Origin: Inia geoffrensis | Lineage: Eukaryota > Chordata > Mammalia > Artiodactyla > Iniidae | Length of the DNA: 64,000 nucleotides | Direction: 5' to 3' | Assembly (NCBI GenBank): GCA_036417435.1 | Contig: CM070901.1 | Location: 11,940,001 to 12,004,000 of the forward strand | Shown: piece after piece, positions 43,990 to 56,185 of the stretch | Layout: every line of letters starts with the position of its first letter | Position numbering within the stretch: position 1 is the first letter of the stretch | Program-made: the position numbers and the translations under genes | Notes under the pieces: model-generated | Seen by the model: only the letters and a program-made list of their open reading frames with translations | What the model was told of the DNA's origin: nothing | Databases searched by the model: none

Positions 43990-46115
43990 AAATCTGATTC
44001 CCTGTTTCATCTCTGACATGTAAAGAACATAGATGTCATCACTCAAGAAAGAAGTTGAACAAGCTGAAAATCAATGACTTTCTTGGAGTCATTAGTAAAC
44101 TGAGGTTCCAGGACAAACAGCCACACTGAAATCTGGAGACACAGGTAAATCCAGAAAGTCACAACTGAGATCTGTGTTGTACAGTAGAAGCCACTGGTAG
44201 GATCGCTTAAATGATGATTTTTGAAGAAAACCTGCAGCCTGAGTATGGACTACCTTAAGAGTAGGAAACTCCTGAACTCCATGATCTTAAATTGCCTCAT
44301 GGATCTCAATGGGTTTTACCTGCAGGAACTCTTCTAGGTTCTCACAGTAGAGAGCCAAGAAAAGAAATCTCCCCTCATGGCAGGAAGAGGGAAAAAGTAA
44401 CAATTATGAAGTATGCCCAGAGCATTCTTCTAACAAAGACCTACTCTCTAAGGGCAAAGAATTTACCAGAAAATGATCTCACCTGTGAGAAATGTATTTC
44501 TCTGACCCTAGTCCCCTCTAGTCTGCTTGTCTTGCCTGGTTTGGGGGAGAAGCTAAGGAACACTTGTGAAGGTCACAGTCTAGGGACACAGACTCGATTA
44601 AAAAGTGAGACAATGATAAGATTATAGAATTCTCCTTACCCACTGTCCTACCATCACACCAACTTAAAATGCTGAATATGTGACTCTACATAAGGAGGAG
44701 TTTCAGTAAAGTTAAAATAATAAATTATTTCCCACGAGGGTAAGAGTCAATAATTCTGTAACTGCTAACCATGTACACTGGAATTTAACAGTTATATAAA
44801 TTGATATCAAGTGGTGGGAGCCTGGTTTCTCACTGTTGAAGTGCGAGGTTACAGATAAGCCAGGGAAGAACATTAGAATGGTGCATGTGGTCCTGGATTA
44901 GAGCTGGAGACATCAGTATAAACTCATGTTTAGCTTAATATAGACACAGATGTTTACAGATTAAATGTTTATATATATGTGTTTGTGTACATGTGTTATT
45001 ATGTCCCACCTATATTTTCTTTCTCTGTAGGCTGACATTTAGAATTAACAACTCACTAGTAGCATTGACCAAACTTAGACCCCAGATAGTAGTTTCTGAT
45101 ACCATTCTTCAATAAAAGGAGCCAGGGCTCTTAGAAGTGGCTGATTCTAAGACTAAGGCAGAAAATATACAAGATAAGCCTGTGGCCTGGAAGAAAGTTA
45201 AGTACTTAAACAAAACAAGAAAAAATAAAAACAAACAAACAACTCCCACAATGATGAAGGTATGTTAAAAGGACACAGGAGCAAACTCAAAGAAGTCCCA
45301 ATGACCAAACCTGGAACAATTTTAGCAACAACAACAAAAAAGAAATACTGAACTATAACACAAATTGTAATATAAATATACATATACCGGTGAATATATA
45401 CTAATAAAGATAGATAAATAAATAAATACATGGTGGAGAAGAGGCAAATCTCATGTGCAAAAACAATTCCAAATAATTTACAGAGATGCTCTGACCTCAG
45501 GGAGATGAAGCATGACTCCCCACTTCTTAAGTGTAAACTGTGCATAACAACTCATTTCCACAAAGTAGAGTGTAAAAAGGGAGGGGGAGGGAGAGCAACT
45601 TTATAGGAGAGAAATCTGACAAACACTCTCCCAGGTCATCAAGTCAGTCTCTACAATGATGACCCATGTCTATAACATGTGCCCGTGATATGATGTGATG
45701 CTGGCCCTTTAACCCCAATCTCAATGAGGAAAAAATCAGATAAATCCCAACTGAGGCACCATCTATTTTATACCTGATCAGTACTTCTCAAACTATCACA
45801 GTCATCAGAAACAAGGATGATGTGAGAAATAGTCATAACCAAGAGGAACCTAAGGAGACATGACTACTGAATCCAGAGTGCTCTCCTGTACTAGAGAGGA
45901 CACTACGGTCAAACTAAGAAACCCAAATCAAGTTAATAATAATAGTCAATAATAATATATCAACATTATATCTTTAAATGTGACAAATACACGACACTAA
46001 TGTAAGATGTTAAAATAGTGAAGACTATGGGACATATGGGAACTTTCTGTACTATCTTCTACATTTTTCAGTACCTAGAAAATGGCTCTAAAAATAAAGT
46101 TTATTAAAAACATGG
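43990..46115 (+). repeat. Old L1 (L1M-type) 3' region, about 2 kb
   Basis: Long repeat-like text ends as L1M 3' UTRs do: 'ATATGGGAACTTTCTGTACTATCTTCTAC' near 46036 and 'GGCTCTAAAAATAAAGTTTATTAAAAA'. Upstream blocks include 'CTTCAATAAAAGGAGCCAGGGCTC', 'AAAGGACACAGGAGCAAACTCAAAGAAGTCCC', 'CCAAGAGGAACCTAAGGAGACATGACTACTGAAT'. The left boundary is uncertain. The nearby minus-strand block 46790-47830 carries related text in reverse. Non-coding. Confidence 0.55.
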
Positions 46116-46211
46116 TAAATCTAAAAATATTTAAAATGTATGGATGTTCAGTTAGAATCAGCATATTAAGCATAGTAACAAAGAAAATGAATTATTAGCA
46201 ATATGTACTGC

Positions 46212-46400
46212 AGTAGTTAAGAGCACAAATGTGAATGATCAACTGCCTACCTTTGTCTGAAGTATTGCTTCGCGTGGCTGGCTCTGTTTCTTAATCACTT
46301 TGTACCTATTTCCTCAGTTATTAAGTGGAGTTAATAATAGTACCCATCTAATAAAGTTCTTGAGATTAAATGATTAATGTATAAGAAATACTTGTAACAA
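46212..46400 (+). repeat. MIR SINE fragment
   Basis: 'GTAGTTAAGAGCACAAATGTG' at the start, 'CCTATTTCCTCAGTTATTAAGTGGAGTTAATAATAGTACCCA' and 'CTTGAGATTAAATGATTAATGTATAAGAAATA' at the end. Confidence 0.75.
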
Positions 46401-46437
46401 TCATGGAACACAGCAAACCTCAAAAGCACTACCTATG

Positions 46438-46753
46438 GGACTTCCCTGGTGGCGCAGTGGTTAAGAATCTGCCTACCAATGCAGGGGACACGGGTTTTAG
46501 CCCTGGTGCGGGAAGATCCCACATGCCACGGAACAAAAAGCCTGTGCACCACAACTACTGAGCCTGTGCTCTGGAGCCCGTGAGCCACAACTACTGAACC
46601 CCATGCGCCTAGAGCCGGTGCTCTGCAACAGGAGAAGCCACCGCAATGAGAAGCCCGCGCACCGCAACGAAGAGTAGTAGCCCCCGCTCGTCGCACCTAG
46701 AGAAAGGCAAAAATAAATGAATAAAAATAAATAAGTAAATAAATTTATTTTAT
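46438..46753 (+). mobile_element. Long-form CHR SINE with degraded TSD
   Basis: 'GGACTTCCCTGGTGGCGCAGTGG' head, body with the repeated 'CACAACTACTGAGCC' type motif, and a tail of AAATAA units. Flanks AAAAGCACTACCTATG (46422-46437) and AAAAGTACTATGTATG (46754-46769) match at 13 of 16, an aged duplication. A minus frame of 87 aa over it is chance. Confidence 0.9.
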
Positions 46754-46789
46754 AAAAGTACTATGTATGATTGTCATTATGCGTCAAAT

Positions 46790-47830
46790 CATTTTTAAAC
46801 TTTTTACTTTAAAATAATTCTGACTTATAGAAAATTTAAATTATAATAATTTCTCTTATACCTGTCACCAAGCTTCCCTTAATGATAATCTTTTATACAA
46901 CCATTGTGTAATTATAGCAACTTGGAGATTGACATTGATACACTGTCATTAAATGACAGAACTTGTTTGAATTTCTCTGTTTTCTCAGTGCTGTCCTTTT
47001 CTGGTCCAGGATTCATTCTGGGATTACACATTGTTCTTAGCTGTCATGTCATTTTAGTGTCCTCTAATCTGTGACAGTACATCAATCTTTATTTTGTGAT
47101 CTTGACACTTTTGAAGAATACTGACCAGATATTTTGTAGAATGCTCCTTAGGTAGGATTTGTCTGATGTTTTCTCATAATTAGATGGAGTTTGTGCATTT
47201 TAGGCAAGAATAAAACAGCAGTATTATGGTACTTTTCTCCATGCTTCACATCAAGAGTTTGGATGGGGTCTATTTAATTTCTTGGTGAGGTTAACTTTGA
47301 TCTCTGGGTAAATGTGCTGTCTTCCAAGTTTTCCCATTATAAAGTTACTTAATTTTCCCTTTTGCTGAATGTCGCTTATGGGGAGATATCTTGAGACTAA
47401 GATACATCTATTGTTGATTCTCTCAGTGCTCATTTGTACTAGTGTTTACCTAAAGATGATTTCTATTTGTATTATTCCTTCTACACTTATTAATTCAAAT
47501 CCTACTTTAAAAAGATCTGTCCCTTCTCCCAATTTATTATGTATTCAATTATTATTATCAGTATACATAAGTGAGTATAGAAAAGATTTGCCAAGTAAAT
47601 CTCTCTTGTTTGCAGTCGCTGCTGTTGATAGTGGTTACTGTCAGACAGTAAGATAAGCAGAAGAAAATTTAACTGGGTATACACAGGAAGCAGGGAAATC
47701 TGACATGAAATTAGTATAGGACTGGTTAAATTTTAGAACCATGGGACATTTGCAAGTTAGCTGATACGATTTTATCATAGCAGTTGCTGTTTATTCACTG
47801 ATTGATTCAATTATTATACATTCAAAAATT
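46790..47830 (-). repeat. Old L1 (L1M-type) 3' region
   Basis: The plus strand reads as reversed L1M 3' UTR: 'GTCCAGGATTCATTCTGGGATTACACATTG', 'GATTTGTCTGATGTTTTCTCATAATTAGATGG', 'AGGTTAACTTTGATCTCTGGGTAAATG', 'CCATTATAAAGTTACTTAATTTTCCC'. It is related to, and opposite in orientation from, 43990-46115. Right boundary approximate. Confidence 0.5.
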
Positions 47831-48639
47831 TCTAGACCTTTCTCTATGAAAGGGAAAAGAGGATATAAAAATTAAAGTAGCATAATTGACAGCACTTCTT
47901 TCAAGTTGTTTATTTCTGCTATTTCCATAAAATAATATATATAAATCATATATATATATGCATTATATATATGTGGATTATATATATATATATATCAGGA
48001 ATCATAAATCACATGAACAAAGGTCCTAAGGGTACAGTAGCATTTAACTTTTCTGTAGCTAAGAAATAACCAAAAAACTGGAAACAGAAGCAATAAAAGT
48101 AAACAATTTCAGAGAAATGGAGTCTTTAATTAGAACACCATAAAGAAACAGCATCACTGGTTATGTAAACCCTTAGCCACCAATATATGAGCAGAAGATA
48201 ATAAGGGTTGTGAATCGAAAATTTGTCTCATTTTAGGATTAAGGAGGATCTTATACAACAAATAATTTTTAAAAATCCAAAGGAACTACATTATGTTTTA
48301 CAATTTTTTTCTAAATTTGTAAATCAAGATTTTATAACAAGTGAGTGAAAAAAATGTCAACAAGAAATTGCTAAGACTTTTCCACAGATATGACAGATGA
48401 TATTAATGCCTTAGGAAATTTTGAAAAAAAAAAATGGACTCTGATTATTCTATGGGAAAGTTCATAAAATCCACAAAAGAAGAATTGCAATGACCAATAA
48501 CTTATGACAGACCTGTCCAAATTAATATTTATTGAAACACATTATAGTATACATGAAATGACATTCATTGTTCCAATATACATCATAGCATAGATTAAAT
48601 GACACTTTCATCTTGCCAAATGAAAAAAATGTTTTAGAA
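47831..48639. other. No gene recognised; TA microsatellite
   Basis: Non-coding. A TA-rich simple repeat at 47936-47996 has several (TA)n runs, including 'TATATATATATATATATC'. Confidence 0.5.
47936..47996. repeat. (TA)n microsatellite
   Basis: Interrupted TA runs such as CATATATATATATGCAT and GATTATATATATATATATAT. Confidence 0.85.
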
Positions 48640-49365
48640 AATAACATGTAGTGTTCATGAGAGTATAAAAAATGTCTGGTTTTATAGCCCAATATTAACA
48701 AAGTAAATCACTTTAACCTGTCTGGAGTGTAATGTTACAATATTTATCAAGGTTTCTTATAAAATACAGACCCTTTGATAGATGAACTCTAGCTATTTGA
48801 ACTAAGAAAATAATTTAAAATTCAGGTAAATAGTTAAATAAAAGAATGCTCATCTCTGTGCTATTTTTAATAGCAAAATATAAGAAATAACAGGAAAAAG
48901 AACTAGTAATGATATAAAATAATATAGGTAGAAAAATACCTAATAGTAGAAGGTTTATTTAAATCAATTTTTTTATATTCATACAAATTAATATTAAATA
49001 AAATTATGTTTTTGATGAAACAATGTGAAATACTTTTTCATGAAGTGAGTTATGATGCTATAATTAAACAGGTTTTAATGTTATGCTCATAATCTAAATT
49101 ATAGAGTATATATGTGTATATATATATCAAACAAGTATATGTCTAAACATATTTTATATTTATGTCTTTACATATGTCTATATTTTAAAGACAGATGTAT
49201 GGGGCGATTTTATTAACAGTGAATATTTTTAAGTATCATCCTTAAGGTATGTTTGATCAATTTTGGGGGGAAGTGTTACAAGGTTTTTAAATTTACTATA
49301 ATGAACTTTCTTATTTTCTTGCCATGAATATTTATTTCTATAATCTCAAAAAATAAACAGCATAT
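48640..49365 (+). repeat. Diverged HAL1/L1-like LINE 3' region
   Basis: It follows the LINE ORF2 C-terminal and 3' order in degraded form: 'GTAAATCACTTTAACCTGTCTGGAGTGTAATG', 'CAGACCCTTTGATAGATGAACTCTAGCTA', 'AATGCTCATCTCTGTGCTATTTTTAATAGCAAAATATAAG', then the tail text 'ATTTACTATAATGAACTTTC'. Family is uncertain between HAL1 and old L1. Confidence 0.5.
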
Positions 49366-50544
49366 TTTAATAACTTGATTTAATCTTATTTCTTTGAACT
49401 GTATTCACCAGTGTAAGGAGAAAAGGACAGCTCGATAAAGTTCAAATCTTTATCTTCTTTTTTTCTCATAATCTTCAAGTATTTTGACATGATTCCCAGG
49501 TGTTTGTCAAGCAGCTCTGAACAGAAAAGTACATTAGGTCAAATCTTTGAAATAACAAGAGTCAGGCTACCTCAATGAACTGCCTGGGTCCTCTGATAAT
49601 TTTCTCCTGCAGAAGAAAGGAAAGATGTGCTTAGATCAATTTTATATTAAAATAATCAATTGAGATTCCAACTTAAACATGTACATAAATAAGTCTTGAA
49701 TTCTAGTATAATCCTTTGAAACACTATCTAGCACAGGAAAACAGTATTTGTCTAGAATATGTATTTCCATCGAGGGTATGAATTCTAATGAAAAGTATAT
49801 TGCCCTGCAAGGTTGGACAGAACTTTAGCATCCTGTCCAGAATCACAGTGTATAAGAGAGTAAAATGTTATTTCACAAAAATTACACTTTAATGATTTTA
49901 CACAATATCTCCATTTTTACCATACATTTACTAAAATATACCATTTCTCAAAATTAATGTAAATCACTGTATTCCTCTTCCAGGCAATACAAGCTTGTCT
50001 TTGTAATGCAGAGTTCTTGGTTGAAGAAGATGAAATCTAGGTGATATCAGAAGAGATTTAGTAAATGCCATATATAGCACATAGAATCATAAAGATTATG
50101 AACACACATTTTTAAAAAAAATGTCTGTTGGCTATATTCAAAACAGCTCTCAAACAACAGCTGAGAACCAAGCTAAAAAGCCATTGCTGTCTCTGCCCAG
50201 TGCAAACTGTCGCAGAATCAGGAAGCCTGGAAAATCAGGACTCCAACGCCATAGTTGCTGACGCTAGAATCATGTGAGCTCTACTGCCGATGTTGCAGAA
50301 AAACGGAATGCTTTTTATATAGAACATAATCATCATGCATTGTCAGGCTTAAATATAGATATAGAATGACATGCATAATAACCATAATGGGGGCATTGGA
50401 AAAAAACAATTATGTTGTCTGTCTCTATATCCACATTTATTCCTTTTTATAAAATATTCACTTCTACCACTAATTGTGAGCACTGTTATTCCTCTCCAAA
50501 GAAATCGTCAAGTGAATATGTTCTACATACAAAACGATTATCTA
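49366..50544. other. No gene recognised
   Basis: Non-coding AT-rich DNA. Slightly GC-richer at 50150-50300, without recognisable repeat or coding content. Confidence 0.45.
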
Positions 50545-50662
50545 AATGTACATATATTTTCTGGGGTGGTTGCCTATGTCCAAAATCATCAAATTGTACA
50601 TATTATGTGCAGTTCTGTGAATATCAACTATACCTCAGTAAAGCTGTTAAAATAAATTAAAT
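50545..50662 (+). repeat. L1 3' tip, old
   Basis: 'CAAAATCATCAAATTGTACATATTATGTGCAGTTCTGTGAATATCAACTATACCTCAGTAAAGCTGTTAAAATAAA' is the typical 3' end of older L1s. Two plus frames (50371-50655, 50412-50660) end in it and are chance. Confidence 0.72.
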
Positions 50663-50971
50663 ATAAAATTAAAAGCTCAATAACCTTGAATTTAAATTTA
50701 TTTTTATCTGTTAAATTTATTAATTTCATATTAATTAGTGATGATAAAATTAAAATTTATATTTGTCATTGTTTAAAATAAAACTTATCCTCCATAAGCT
50801 CTTTGTAAACTATATAATTCTAAACCAAGAAAAATTATATAGCACATATAATTCCTATACCATACATATAAAATAAAAATATACATGTCTAAAATAATCA
50901 AATTTTACTGACAAAAATATTGAGACTTACTACAGAATTTAAGGAAGACATTTGCTTTTATAATAATTAAG

Positions 50972-51311
50972 GCAGGGACTTCCCTGGTGGCTCAGTGGTT
51001 AAGAATACGCCTGCCAATGCAGGGGACACAGGTTCGAGCCCTGGTCCGGGAAGATCCCACATGCCGCGGAGCAACTAAGCCTGTGTGCCACAACTACTGA
51101 GCCTGCACTCTAGAGCTCACAAGCCACAACTACTGAGCCCGTGTGCCACAACTATTGAAGCCTGCGCGCCTAGAGCCTGTGCTCTGCAACAAGAGAAGAC
51201 ACCTCAATGAGAAGCCCACTCACTGCAACGAAGAGTAGCCCCCGTTTACCCCAACTAGAGAAAGACCGTGCGCAGTAACAAAGACCCAATGCAGCCAAAT
51301 AAATAAATAAA
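50972..51311 (+). mobile_element. Long-form CHR SINE with TSD
   Basis: 'AGGGACTTCCCTGGTGGCTCAGTGG' head, B-box-like GGTTCGAGCCC (very close to the tRNA consensus), a body with repeated 'CACAACTACTGAGCC(T/C)', and a tail of AAATAA units. Duplication AATAATTAAG at 50962-50971 and 51312-51321. Confidence 0.93.
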
Positions 51312-51321
51312 AATAATTAAG

Positions 51322-52352
51322 ACAAAATTTTATGGTTTATATATTGTGGGAAAATAAATCTTCATTGGTTTCTCAGTGTCTCAGTTTCCTGAGTAATGAA
51401 AATGTATATACACTATAAACCCTATAAAGATAAAGGATGTTTGCCTTCACTTCCCCTAGAAATACTTTACGTTTCACATACCATGAGGATCATATCTGCA
51501 GCCTAATGATCCATCAATTGCCTCTATCCATTAAACTTTTTCGTATCTCTTCAAGAGCCAAAGGTTACATTCCCCAACAGACAACTCTCTCAGAATGGGA
51601 GGGGAGAAATTGATCTCTTTCCTCTTTAAAAATGAAGGAAATGTGTGTTTTCCCAACCCTCACTGATGGAGTGGGCCCACCATGTGTGTGGGATATTTTT
51701 CCGCCTGGCTCTCATAACTTAGCACTTCAGGATTGCTGGGCATGGGAAAACAGACACTGCGACGTTACTTTGGCTATTGATTGTGCTATGAGTATAACAG
51801 AGTTCTTTACTCTGACCCAGGTTCATGTTCCATATATATATATATACTGTGTGTAAGTAGGGTGACATCTCAGACCTCTCACAATATCTGAGAACATATA
51901 TATTGTTTTCAATATTGAGTTTAAATGGAGTCATTTGTTAATAGTGAGGCCATAAATATGAAATAGTCTATTTGCAATCTTTTTTCTGGATGTTTGTGAA
52001 AGTTATATTTTCCCAAATTGTAATATTTTACGCTATACTTAAACATCACTTTATGATATTTGAAAGCCCCCAGAGATAAAGATTTCTAAAGGGCATGTTA
52101 GGAATTTCTTATCTACAGCAGCACAAAAAGAAGCAGCATAATTTAAATGGCTCAAGCGCCACTTACAAGTTGTAGTCTAGAGCTTACATCCCATAATCAT
52201 CACACAGCTCTTGTTATTAAGGGGAAGCAAAACAAATTAGTAGTATTATGCTAACATTTTCCAAATGCTCTGGATACTTTTCGGAGGGCTCTAGTATCAA
52301 AACATCTGTGATTTATTCTGTAGGTAGAGCAGGAGTGGGAATCCGTCAAGGG
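51322..52352. other. No gene recognised
   Basis: Non-coding. A short TA run lies at 51834-51846. Frames at 51632-51856 and 51719-51934 have no domain. Confidence 0.45.
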
Positions 52353-52369
52353 CAAAGAGGAATTTTTTT

Positions 52370-52573
52370 TTTTTTTTTTTTGCCATATGCGGGCCTCTCA
52401 CTGTTGTGGCTTCTCCCATTGGGGAGCACAGGCTCCGGACGCGCAGGCCCAGCGGCCATGGCTCACGGGCCCAGCCACTCCGCGGTATGTGGGATCCTCC
52501 CGGACCAGGGCACAAACCCGTGTCCCCTGCATCAGCAGGCGGACTCCCAACCATTGTGCCACCAGGGAAGCCC
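52370..52573 (-). mobile_element. CHR SINE, young, with 17-bp TSD
   Basis: T run, 'GCCATATGCGGGCCTCTCAC', GC-rich body, then head 'ATTGTGCCACCAGGGAAGCCC'. Perfect duplication CAAAGAGGAATTTTTTT at 52353-52369 and 52574-52590. It lies only about 7 nt before the 5' end of an L1 fragment. The 193-aa plus frame at 52406-52987 is a fortuitous read-through from SINE to L1 and not a gene. Confidence 0.95.
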
Positions 52574-52596
52574 CAAAGAGGAATTTTTTTGACCAA

Positions 52597-53778
52597 CCTT
52601 TTTGACCCACCTCCTAGAGTAATGGAAATAAAAACAAAAATTAACAAATGGGACCTAATGAAATTAAAAAGCGTTTGCACAGCAAATGAAAACATAAACA
52701 AGATGAAAAGACCACCCTCAGAATGGGAGAAAATATTTGCAAATGAAGCAACAGACAAAGGATTAATCTCCAATATTTACAAGCAGCTCATGCAGCTCAA
52801 TATTAAAAAAAGAGGCAACCTAATCCAAAAATGGGCAGAAGACCTAAATAGACATTTCTCCAAAGAAGATATACAGCTTGCCAATACACACATGAAAGGA
52901 TGCTCAATATCAGTAATCATTAGAGAAGTGCAGATCAAAACTACAATGAGGTGTCACCTCACACCAGTCAGAATGGCTATCATCTAAAAATCTACAAACA
53001 GTAAATGCTGGAGAGGGTGTGGAGAAAAGGGAACCCTCTTGCACTGTTGCTGGGAATGTAAATTGATACAGCCACTATGGAGAACAGTATGGAGGTTCCT
53101 CAAAAAACTAAAATTAGAACTACCATATGGCCCAGCAGTCCCACTTCTGGGCATACACCCTGAGAAAACCATAATTCAAAAGGACACATGCACCCAAATG
53201 TTCATTGCAGCACTATTTACAATACCCAGGACATGGAAACAACCTAAATGTCCATCAGCAGATGAATGGGTAAAGAAGATGTGGTACATATATATAATGG
53301 AATATTACTCAGCCATAAAAATAAATGAAATTGGGTCATTTGTAGAGACTGGATGGACCTAGAGTCTGTCATACAGAGTGAAGTAAGTCAGAAAGAGAAA
53401 AACTAATACCGTGTATTAATGCATATATGTGGAATCTAGAAAAATAGTACAGATGAACATATTTGCAGGGCACAAATAGAAACGCAGATGTAGAGAACAG
53501 GTGTGTGGACATGGAGGGGGGAAGGAAGGGTGGGATGAAATGAGAGATTAATTTTTACATAAATACACTACCATTTGTAAAATGGATAGCCAGTGGGATG
53601 CTACGCTATAGCACAGCGTGCTTAGCTCGGTGCTCTCTGATGACTTAGATGGGTGGTCTGGGGGGGCATGGGAGGTCCAAGAGGGAGTTCGTATGCATAT
53701 ACATATAGCTGAATCATTTCACCGTACAGCAGAAACTAAAACAACATTGTAAAGCAATTATACTCCAATAAAAATAAA
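52597..53778 (+). pseudogene. 5'-truncated L1, ORF2 C-terminus and 3' UTR
   Basis: From '[18 protein letters not shown]' it encodes the ORF2 C-terminal part, colinear with residues ~994-1245 of the intact ORF2. It keeps '[15 protein letters not shown]' and '[20 protein letters not shown]'. A stop after 'MAII' (near 52987) and a further break before 'MHCCWECKL' near 53039 kill the frame. The 3' UTR differs from the young subfamily, and ends at TATACTCCAATAAAAATAAAAT. Moderately old. Confidence 0.93.
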
Positions 53779-54014
53779 ATAATTATAAGCCTGAAATACT
53801 TTGTATTCTATTATCATTTACCATTGAAATCTTGTTTATAAGACCCAGCACAGATTCTATAAACTTTTCACCATGTAGAAGTGATAGTCCTTTCACTGAA
53901 CATTTATGGTTTTTGCATGTACCTTATTGGAAGCACCTATAATAATGTCAATATTTTTTTAAATATCTTGCAAAACAATTAGTATGTTATTTCTTTGGTG
54001 ACAAGGATTCTCTT
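53779..54014. other. No gene recognised
   Basis: Short non-coding spacer between two L1 fragments. Confidence 0.4.
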
Positions 54015-54665
54015 TGCTTAATTGAATATATATGACAGATAACATTCCATAAATTTAAAGTGTACAATACAACATGTTACTTTGATAGATTATATATTGT
54101 AATATGGTTGCCCTTGTAATGATATTTATAGCATTACATAATTATAGTACAATATTGTTTTTATTCATTATACTCTGCATTAGATCTCTATGGCTTAATT
54201 ACTACTCATTGCAAGTTTGGACCCTAAACAACATCAGTCTTATCCCTCCACTTCCCAGACCCTGGTAACCACCACTTTACTCTGTTTATTATGAGTCTGA
54301 CTTTTTTTTTTTTTTTTTTTTTTTTGCAGTACATGGGCCTCTCACTGTTGTGGCCTCTCCCATTGCGGAGCACAGGCTCCGGATGTGCAGGCTCAGCGGC
54401 CATGGTTCACGGGCCCAGCCACTCCACGGCATGTGGGATCTTCCCGGACCGGGGCACGAACCTGTGTCCCCTGCATCGGCAGGCGGACTCTCAACCACTG
54501 CGCCACCAGGGAAGCCCATGAGTTTGACTTTTTAAAATTCCACCTGTAAGTGATATCATACAGAACTTGTTTTTCTCTGTCTGACTTATCTCAGTGTAAT
54601 GTGCTCAAGGTCCATCCATGTTATTGCAAATGGCAGGATAAGTGGCAAGAATTCTCTTGACCTTT
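54015..54665 (-). repeat. Old L1 3' region, split by a SINE
   Basis: The plus strand is reversed L1: 'AATTTAAAGTGTACAATACAACATG' near 54053, 'CCAGACCCTGGTAACCACCACTTTACTCTG' near 54256, and after the SINE 'AAAATTCCACCTGTAAGTGATATCATACAG' near 54534 and 'GTGCTCAAGGTCCATCCATGTTATTGCAAATGGCAGGATA' near 54601. Confidence 0.85.
54306..54517 (-). mobile_element. CHR SINE, young, with TSD
   Basis: T run of about 20, 'GCAGTACATGGGCCTCTCAC', body, head 'CTGCGCCACCAGGGAAGCCC'. Duplication ATGAGTCTGACTTTT (54291-54305) and ATGAGTTTGACTTTT (54518-54532), with one difference. It splits an old L1. Frames of 61-76 aa are chance. Confidence 0.94.
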
Positions 54666-55007
54666 GCTTTATCCCACAAAATGCCTATCAGGGGACATTA
54701 TGTTGGTAGTAGTTTATTAAAATTAATTAGTAAAGTGAGTTCAACTATGGCAGAAATACTTTAAACAAAGAAAGAGTAAATGATTAGGCCAACTCATCCA
54801 TTTGTAAATGCTATAATTTGAGACTTAAATATAGGATTCTGACTCTTATTTGCTGCCTTTCAGGTGGCCAGCTTCTGAAAGAAGAGAGTTAAAGTGCAGT
54901 GATAAATCAAGATGTTAGTCCGCATTCTGACAACTGTCTCCAAGTATCAGGATTCCCAGTGTGGAACCTCTTAATGTAGTGTTCCAAATGGGAACATAAA
55001 GAAGACA
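54666..55007. other. No gene recognised
   Basis: Non-coding spacer with no repeat signature. Confidence 0.4.
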
Positions 55008-55600
55008 TGTACACTATTTACAATATCCAAGACATGGAAGCAACCTCAGGGTCTATCAACAGGTGAATGGGTAAAGAATATGTGGTATATGTATATACAA
55101 TGGAGTATTACTCAGACATAAAAAAGAATGAAATAATGCCATGTGCAGCAACATGGATGGGCCCAGAGATTACCATATCAAGTGAAGTAAGTCAGACAGA
55201 GAAAGAAAAATGTCATATAATATCACTTGTATGTGGAATCTAAAAAAAATGGTACAAGTGAACTTATTGACAAAATAGAAACAGACTCACAGATGGAAAA
55301 CAAATTTATGGCTGTCAAAGGGAAAGGGTTGGGGAGGGATAAATTAGGAGTTTGGGAGTAATAGATGCACACTACTGTATATAAAATAGATAAAAAACAA
55401 GTACCTGCAGCATAGCACAGGGAACTATATTCAAGAGCTTGTAATAACCTAACCTAAAATGGGAAAAAATCTGAAAAAGAATATATATATATAGAGAGAG
55501 ATATAGATATAACTGAATCACTTTGCTTTACACCTGAAACTAACACAACATTGTAAATCAATTATAGTTCAATTTAAAAAAATTAAAATAACAAAAAAGA
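55008..55600 (+). repeat. L1 3' end (older subfamily)
   Basis: ORF2 end text ('TTTACAATATCCAAGACATGGAAGCAACC', 'AATGGAGTATTACTCAGACATAAAAAAGAATG') passes into the 3' UTR ('GGGTTGGGGAGGGATAAATTAGGAG', 'CATAGCACAGGGAACTATATTCAAGAGCTTGTAATAACC') and the end 'ACACAACATTGTAAATCAATTATAGTTCAATTTAAAAAAA'. It contains a TA/GA microsatellite at 55481-55513. It resembles 13445-13805. Confidence 0.92.
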
Positions 55601-56185
55601 AGATAGGTATTTGTTTGTCTGGCTCTCAGAAATTATCTGATGAAACAAATCCCTCCCAAATTGCCAAGTTGAGCTGGACAGCAATAATTCCTGATCGTGG
55701 ATGGATGGATCTCTCTTAATCCAGTAAGTTTCCTATCCTCCAGCTAGGAGAACTGAGGTAAATTTCACTTATGCAAGGCTTTCTATGTTGACAGCAGAAA
55801 TGTAGTCTATAGAGGCACTCTACTCTATAAATTTGAGTAATATTTCCTAAAAGTATTTCAGATGAGGGATAAAGAGAAAGAAGTATTCTTAACCTAAAGG
55901 AAGTTAAAAAAAAAAAAAAGACCTAATCCAGTTGGTGAAGGAAGCAAGTAGAACTTTGGCCTAGAAAACAAAGGAAATATTTTTTCAGATTAAATTTAAA
56001 AGGGTCCTATTTCTACAAAACTAAAAGCAGTATTAATTGACTTGGCTCAGATGAAGTTTAGAAGAGAGAAGTAGATGAAAATAAGAACCTGTATAATTCA
56101 GGAACTAAAATGTTCACAAAGCTTTGATGAAACACTTTGGTGTTTTAAATGCCCTGCAATATTACTGAAGTACTTCATGCAAGGT
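55601..56185. other. No gene recognised
   Basis: Non-coding sequence. An A run lies at 55906-55918. Confidence 0.4.

Noticed and set aside
44292..44627. 111-aa frame with a plausible composition
   Set aside because: It lies inside text that looks like an old L1M 3' region. I see no domain, splice signal or codon bias.
52406..52987. 193-aa plus-strand open frame
   Set aside because: It joins a reversed CHR SINE to a truncated L1 ORF2 by chance. The SINE TSD lies within it, proving two separate insertions.
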